A stretch of DNA of 64,000 nt, taken from positions 761,709 to 825,708 of the forward strand of contig MU001510.1 in NCBI GenBank assembly GCA_010093485.1, given 5' to 3'. Positions within the stretch are counted from its first letter, which is position 1; each line of letters begins with the position of its first letter. Under the pieces are notes generated by a model. The model was not told where the DNA came from and ran no database searches. It saw nothing but the letters and a program-made list of their open reading frames with translations. The position numbers and the translations under genes were made by a program. This DNA is from Karstenula rhodostoma CBS 690.94. Its lineage: Eukaryota > Ascomycota > Dothideomycetes > Pleosporales > Didymosphaeriaceae. Below are positions 59,251 to 64,000 of this stretch, piece by piece.

Positions 59251-60209
59251 TGGGACGAGTATGGGAGTGGCAACTATGTATGAGGGTAGGACGTGAGGGG
59301 AGATAAAGGTGGGCTGGTGGGCTGGAGGGGCAGTTTTACACGGGAGGAACAAGCGGTTATCGATAACGACCGAGCATCTTCACTCTTGCCTCGTTGAAAC
59401 TCCTCCTCTATCCCGAGCATGCAACAAAGTTATTTCCGCTGGCGCCAGTATGCGTGATCTCGCCATCACACTGTCCGTTGGAATTGACAACGATACGGTC
59501 AGCACCAGGCGCGCCTTAGACGATTAGCATGACTTGAGCCTCGATTACATAGAGCAAACGCGCCAAAGGCGAAGAAAAGAAGTCCTGAAAGGAACACCAG
59601 GTTTTCGAAAAAGTGAAGGAAGGTGGATTGGAATCTGAAAACCCAGTCTGTCCTTAAGTCGGTGCCCTCAGGTAGGGTTATACACTCACAGTGATCGTGA
59701 ACTAGTCGACTGTCTCTTGTTAGCACTTGCTCGAAGCCCGCTTGTCTATTTATCTAGTCAGTAGCTTTAATTATCCGTTCCTGGACGATCCTGCATGGAC
59801 ACCAGTTCTTAGCTTCGAAATGATAGTGTGCCAAATCAAGGCATGCTATTCGCGAAATACTCGAATTCAGCGTGGACGAGCACATATATGGCATTGATAG
59901 GCCCACCGAACATGGTGATTATCGACACTTGCATCTAAAATCTCGGAGGCTAACCACCTCTGGGAGGTACCTCGGATTACTCAGTAAGTTAGGTATGCTT
60001 ACTACCTTGACAGTGTTTGAGCACAAGTGCATCAATCCCCCAACCGGCAGTCGTTTGGCCTCTCACTTTGCGCGTAAGACGGGATCATTACAAGGCTCCT
60101 GGAGCGATGCATCGAGGTGGGGTCTTGTTCCAGGCAGCCAATCCCCGCTTTCCCCGCCAAATTCAACGTGACCACCTTTAGTCCTACCATCCACTTACGC
60201 TACGCAGTG
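59251..60209. other. Intergenic region, nothing recognised
   Basis: Divergent upstream regions of HEM3 and the second HET gene. A minus-strand frame (59499-59726) with one hydrophobic stretch is not supported otherwise. Confidence 0.45.
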
Positions 60210-62484
60210 ATGTTTTGCTCCACATGTCTGTCCATCTTCTTAAAGCATAGAAAACATACCTACCGCGCCCGCTCCTTCCACGGCCCTCACCATCCCAACA
60301 TCACCAGCTTACGATCCGCAGCCCAAAGCTGTCGGATCTGCAAAGCAATATGGCTCGAATGCGTGACTGGCTTTGGCAAAGAAGACTGGTCAAGTGCGGG
60401 AGTCAGCACGAGGTACAGAATCGTTCACAGCGGCAATAGCGTCGACGATGCCGTACGGTCGAGTAACAAGATGGAACTGAGAATTGAAGTCGAGAGGGTC
60501 ATGGGGAATGATGAGATCAGGAGAGATATGAGTTTTGATTTACTACCGTGTAGAGTCGCTCACATCGAAGTTATGGTTTCGTGCGCTGATGGAGATAGAT
60601 GATGAGGCCAAACACTATGCTCCTGTCTCCCTGCAGCCTTCGATTGCAGAAGAATGGCTGCCCTCTATGGAGGCGACCGACCACTCGATCCATCATGATG
60701 ACCCTTGGAGCTTGAAGTCAACAGCCACAGCCCCACGAGACAAGAAAACACAAGAAAACACAGAGTACGATTGGATACCAGGTATTCCAACCTAAGACAC
60801 AACATATCCGTGACACTGACAGCAACAGATGATCTTATCGATCGAAGTGTCATGCCCGAGGCGACACTGACGGCAACAGATGACCTTATCGATCAAAATT
60901 TACCCGAGCCCACGAAACCGGTGAACTCTGGGACGAGGCTACTGGATTGGTATCAAAACTGTCTGGATCACCACCCAGAATGCCGGTCCATCTTTGATGC
61001 CTCTCACCAACCCACTAGACTACTCGATATCGGACAATCGTACTTAGAGCCAGTCCGCCTTGTTACCTTTTCTACAGAGGACATGCAACCCTCCAGCCCC
61101 ACATACGCTACTCTGAGCCACTGCTGGGGCACTTCACAACCGTTACGACTTCTCAGCTCAAACTTGCCACAATTCCAGGAAGGAATCGCTCGCGAAAGAA
61201 TCCCACGTGTGTTTTCTGAAGCTATCGAGGTATGTTGGCATTTGGAAATTCGGTACTTGTGGATCGACTCTCTGCATTCTGCAAGACTCAGTAGAAGGCT
61301 GGTCGCGAGAATCACAGCTTATGGGTATCATCTACTCCAGGGCTATCATCAACATCGGCGCGACAGGATCAACAGGCTGCAACGACAAACTATTCAACAG
61401 CACCGATAAAGCCCCTTCTGTAGGGCTGATATCCTGGGAACGGAACCACGAACCCCCAGCCAGGTACGTAGTTGTGGAAAATGCCATTGAATGGACCAAG
61501 AGCTTCATGAACCAGCCCTTACTCCAGCGGGCGTGGGTCATGCAAGAACGGTTCCTAGCAACGCGCATGGTCCACTTCACAAAGTCGCAAGTTGTATGGG
61601 AGTGCAGAACTACGGCAGCCACGGAAACATATCCCGTCCGCGTACCAGACGCGCTCTGGCCTTTCCACGACAGACGCAATCGCTTCTGGCGGGAAGACTT
61701 CATCGAGGATGACGGCGCGTGGTCGGTGCTTGTGGGCAACTACAGCAAATGCTCACTCACGTTCGGCAAAGATAAGCTTGTTGCACTATCTGGTCTTGTT
61801 TCAGCGCTTGAGGCTACGGGGCTCGCTCGCGGTCGCTACTGGGCTGGCATGTGGGAGGCGGACCTTCCATACAATCTCCTCTGGACCAGAGGCGCCATCG
61901 ACCCCAGTAATTGGTGCCCAGCTCGTCCCAGCACCTACCGTGCTCCGTCATGGTCCTGGGCTTCGCTGGACTACCCGATTTGGACTGAGTGGTCATCGGG
62001 CACGTCGGAGTCACCGCTTGTCTCGCATTGGAAGGTCAAAGAAGAGAAAGGCCCAAGTTTCGCTGCATCACTGCTCTTGTACTGCGCTCTTTCGCTACAT
62101 ATGGATGGACCGCTAGTGAGAGCAGAGGTACAGGTTAAGAAACCTTGGGTAGAGGCCATCGGCCGCGGCATTGAGAGAGTGCAAGGCATCTCGTACAGCA
62201 TTGCACGTATCGATGGCAGTATTGCTCTGAAAGATGACGCATGGAACGATGTCGTGTTTGACGACTTTGACGACGCAAATTTGCACAAGGAGATATGGTG
62301 TGCCCCGATATATGAATGCGAGGAGTGGATAGACGATGCGGAGGACGAGAAGCGGCTACTCGGGCTGCTTTTGAGGGCGGAAGATCACGGAACGTTTCGG
62401 AGGATAGGAGCGTTCTCGGTCGGAAATTGGGCTGATCAGCAAGTTTTGAAGCGGCTTCAAAAGAGGAAGTATACGGTTGTTTAA
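60210..62484 (+). pseudogene. HET-domain protein gene with one frameshift
   Basis: Exons 60210-60549, 60599-60781 and 60823-62484. The N-terminal part has a Cys-containing head (MFCSTCLSIF, RSAAQSCRICKAIW) usual in this HET subclass. Intron 1 (49 bases) has a GCTGAT branch-like site. The HET domain begins at YATLSHCWGTSQPLRL and runs through RYLWIDSL. There the frame breaks: the expected continuation (CILQDSVEGW) is two bases out of frame at 61265-61276, in a CT repeat (GACTCTCTGC). From there the frame is open for about 400 residues, including MNQPLLQRAWVMQERFLA, and ends at 62484. The single defect and long open frame suggest a very recent loss or a sequence error. No intron can restore the frame without deleting the core motif. 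Confidence 0.82.
60812..60908 (+). repeat. Tandem duplication (about 50-base period) in the HET gene
   Basis: Bases 60812-60860 and 60863-60908 are two diverged copies, both starting GACACTGAC. The first contains the splice acceptor of intron 2 (ACAG at 60819-60822). The second has ACGG at the same place and stays exonic, giving the repeated ATDDLID peptide. Confidence 0.8.
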
Positions 62485-62635
62485 GCTCATACTATCTACA
62501 GAAGACATTCATCACCGCTTCGAACCAACGTGGCACTCGGCCTTGCACACGCGCTGCTGGGGAAATATACCTCCAGCCTAGATTTCCTGCCTCCAACGGA
62601 ATCCCTTAGCATAACCGCCGTCGAATTCAACCCAG

Positions 62636-62845
62636 CTAATTCGAAGTGTACCCTTCATCGATGATATCCAAACCTCGCCGTATACATTCCGCACACCAGC
62701 CAGCCCACCTGCAAATCCTGCGGAACCGCGCCCCACCACAATAACGAGGGCTTGGGGTCATATGCACGCAATCCGAACACTTGTAGATCTTGATGAAGCG
62801 AGGGTGGTTGCATTCCTTGTAAGAGCCAAAGTCCACTTGACACAT
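62636..62845 (-). CDS. Small Cys-rich protein A, 69 residues (paralogue of 63469-63678)
   Basis: Single-exon frame of 69 residues with no signal peptide. It has nine Cys and shares with the neighbour C2, Y9, C12-N13-H14, C36, a GxC-A-x-C pair (C51, C54), RGL and the C-terminal DEGY. The CxH and CxxC pairs suggest zinc binding (inference). I do not recognise a named family. The identical length and ungapped alignment with the second copy support a real protein-coding pair. Confidence 0.6.
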   Translation of the reverse strand: MCQVDFGSYKECNHPRFIKIYKCSDCVHMTPSPRYCGGARFRRICRWAGWCAECIRRGLDIIDEGYTSN

Positions 62846-63468
62846 GGTGGTGAGACAGAATTCAGGTCGTTTTCGAGGAGAGGTATGTTAGATAGTAAGG
62901 CTCTTGTTTCGAGTGTCGAAAAAAAGGGGTATGGAATATTGCTCCGTGGACTTGAAAATTTCGAATGTAGCTACATATACTTGGGGTGCGTGCAAGACGT
63001 GTCGTGCACAGCAAGCACGCACACGTGGAGCCGGACACAGGAGCCTCAGCATCGCAGAGCATGATGTGATGGCAAGGCTGTGGTGGGGCTTTGGATTGTG
63101 ATGTGGTACTGGCACATCGGCTTCCCCCAAGCGTTCTGCCACGCGACCAGGATACGGGCAATATTTACAGAGATACATAATATATATTGTATATAACTAC
63201 CATGAGGGCGGGTAAGTCAAGGAAGGGGGAACAATATGAGGCGTCGCGCTTTGCCAATGCTCGATGTGATAAATGCAATGATATAGAAAAGTACAGAAGC
63301 CTTCACAGTCAAATATGATACTTCGCGAGCTTCTGCAAGCTGCGGCAAAACGCAGTAAAGGAACTCGGTGGAGTGCCAAAACAAAAAGATTTCAAACAGC
63401 TCAAGAAGCCTTCCTGTAACCCCATAATCTCACAGGCCCTTCTTGAAGTCGATCCTTGTACCTTATCT
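62846..63468. other. Spacer between the two Cys-rich paralogues
   Basis: No third copy or other gene was recognised. It likely holds the promoter of copy A and the 3' flank of copy B. Confidence 0.45.
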
Positions 63469-63678
63469 TCAGCGTGCCGAGTACCCCTCATCATTAACCG
63501 CAAGTCCACGGCTCGTACAAGTCGCACAGTATCCCGCTCGTCGACCGACCCGTACGAAGTTCGCGCGATTACACGAGGTCAAGTTACGACGCTCTGCTTC
63601 TTCGCAGCGCACTGCGACTTGGACATTTGGTGTTCCGTGGTTGCATCCTGTGTACGTGCGGTAGTTGATTATACACAT
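63469..63678 (-). CDS. Small Cys-rich protein B, 69 residues (paralogue of 62636-62845)
   Basis: Same length and spacing as copy A. It shares about 23 of 69 positions without gaps, including C2, Y9, C12-N13-H14, C36, F41, AG at 48-49, C51, C54, RGL (57-59) and DEGY (63-66). It has fewer extra Cys (six in all). No signal peptide. The pattern suggests a compact metal-binding fold; function unknown. Both copies lie head to tail on the minus strand, downstream of the plus-strand HET gene. Confidence 0.6.
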   Translation of the reverse strand: MCIINYRTYTGCNHGTPNVQVAVRCEEAERRNLTSCNRANFVRVGRRAGYCATCTSRGLAVNDEGYSAR

Positions 63679-64000
63679 GACTTTCGAATCGAGATATAGG
63701 CTAGCTTCGAAATACTATGTGGAAGTAGTTTGCTGAGTTTAGATTTGATGCGGGGTGTGGAAAGGGTAGGTAGTCTTTTATATCGTAACATGTACCCTCA
63801 CCCCTGCTACGTGGATGCAAAACGATGCTTTCTGTTCACAAGTGGAGTGCGGGAGATTTCGCAATGCTGACTTGAAACCCGATCATCGAGCGAGGTGCGT
63901 TGGCCATTAAAAATATCTCCCTGGGAATGCCCAAGAGTGCCACTTCGCCACTGACACGCTGTCCGAGTTTGATCGTTGGATAGCGTCGTACAGATGATCC
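63679..64000. other. Right edge of the window
   Basis: Likely promoter of Cys-rich copy B. Nothing else recognised. Confidence 0.45.

Noticed and set aside
61231..61289. Possible GTATGT...CAG intron in the 60 kb HET gene
   Set aside because: It would delete the conserved RYLWIDSLCIL motif and place a TAG directly after the junction.
1..64000. CRISPR arrays, bacterial operons, rRNA genes, intact transposases
   Set aside because: None seen; the window is fungal nuclear DNA with spliced genes.

Overview
The window is eukaryotic and comes from a filamentous ascomycete, most likely a Dothideomycete-type mould. Genes are broken by short GT-AG introns of about 40-110 bases. Families include a multi-exon highly reducing polyketide synthase, a Rom2-type RhoGEF, an AA9 polysaccharide monooxygenase, HET-domain proteins, a UstYa-type gene and pol III tRNA genes with A and B boxes. 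There are no operons or ribosome-binding sites. The exact lineage cannot be fixed from sequence alone. Exon borders given here were placed by hand from splice signals, reading-frame continuity and family motifs. Layout, left to right: 1-7.4 kb is the 3' part of a highly reducing PKS. 8.7-13.7 kb is a Rho1 GEF and 15.7-17.6 kb an amino-acid permease. 18.4-29 kb is a gene-poor, decayed stretch. It holds a broken secreted-protein relic, a MYND protein, an O-methyltransferase relic, a UstYa-type (DUF3328) relic, a small intact secreted peptide gene, a GNAT relic and one conserved hypothetical. 29-30.6 kb is a CCCH-finger protein, 31-32.5 kb a broken HET gene, and 33.3-33.4 kb a tRNA-Ile/tRNA-Glu pair. 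From 34 to 59.3 kb lies a conserved block: tandem-PH protein, EFL1/Ria1 GTPase, DUF7728-like membrane protein, CorA-like transporter, F-box protein, AA9 LPMO, secreted beta-propeller protein, Mg-chelatase-like protein, NAD kinase and porphobilinogen deaminase. 60-64 kb holds a second HET gene with one frameshift and two tandem paralogous 69-residue Cys-rich proteins. How the parts fit: the housekeeping block covers ribosome maturation (EFL1), haem synthesis (porphobilinogen deaminase), NADP supply (NAD kinase), cell-wall signalling (RhoGEF) and transport. The accessory parts are the PKS, the decayed OMT/UstYa/secreted-peptide group, the two damaged HET genes and the Cys-rich pair. The most interesting candidate system is the 20.7-23.9 kb group. 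A UstYa-type gene, a methyltransferase remnant and a short secreted peptide gene together recall a fungal ribosomal-peptide (dikaritin-type) cluster in decay; this is inference.
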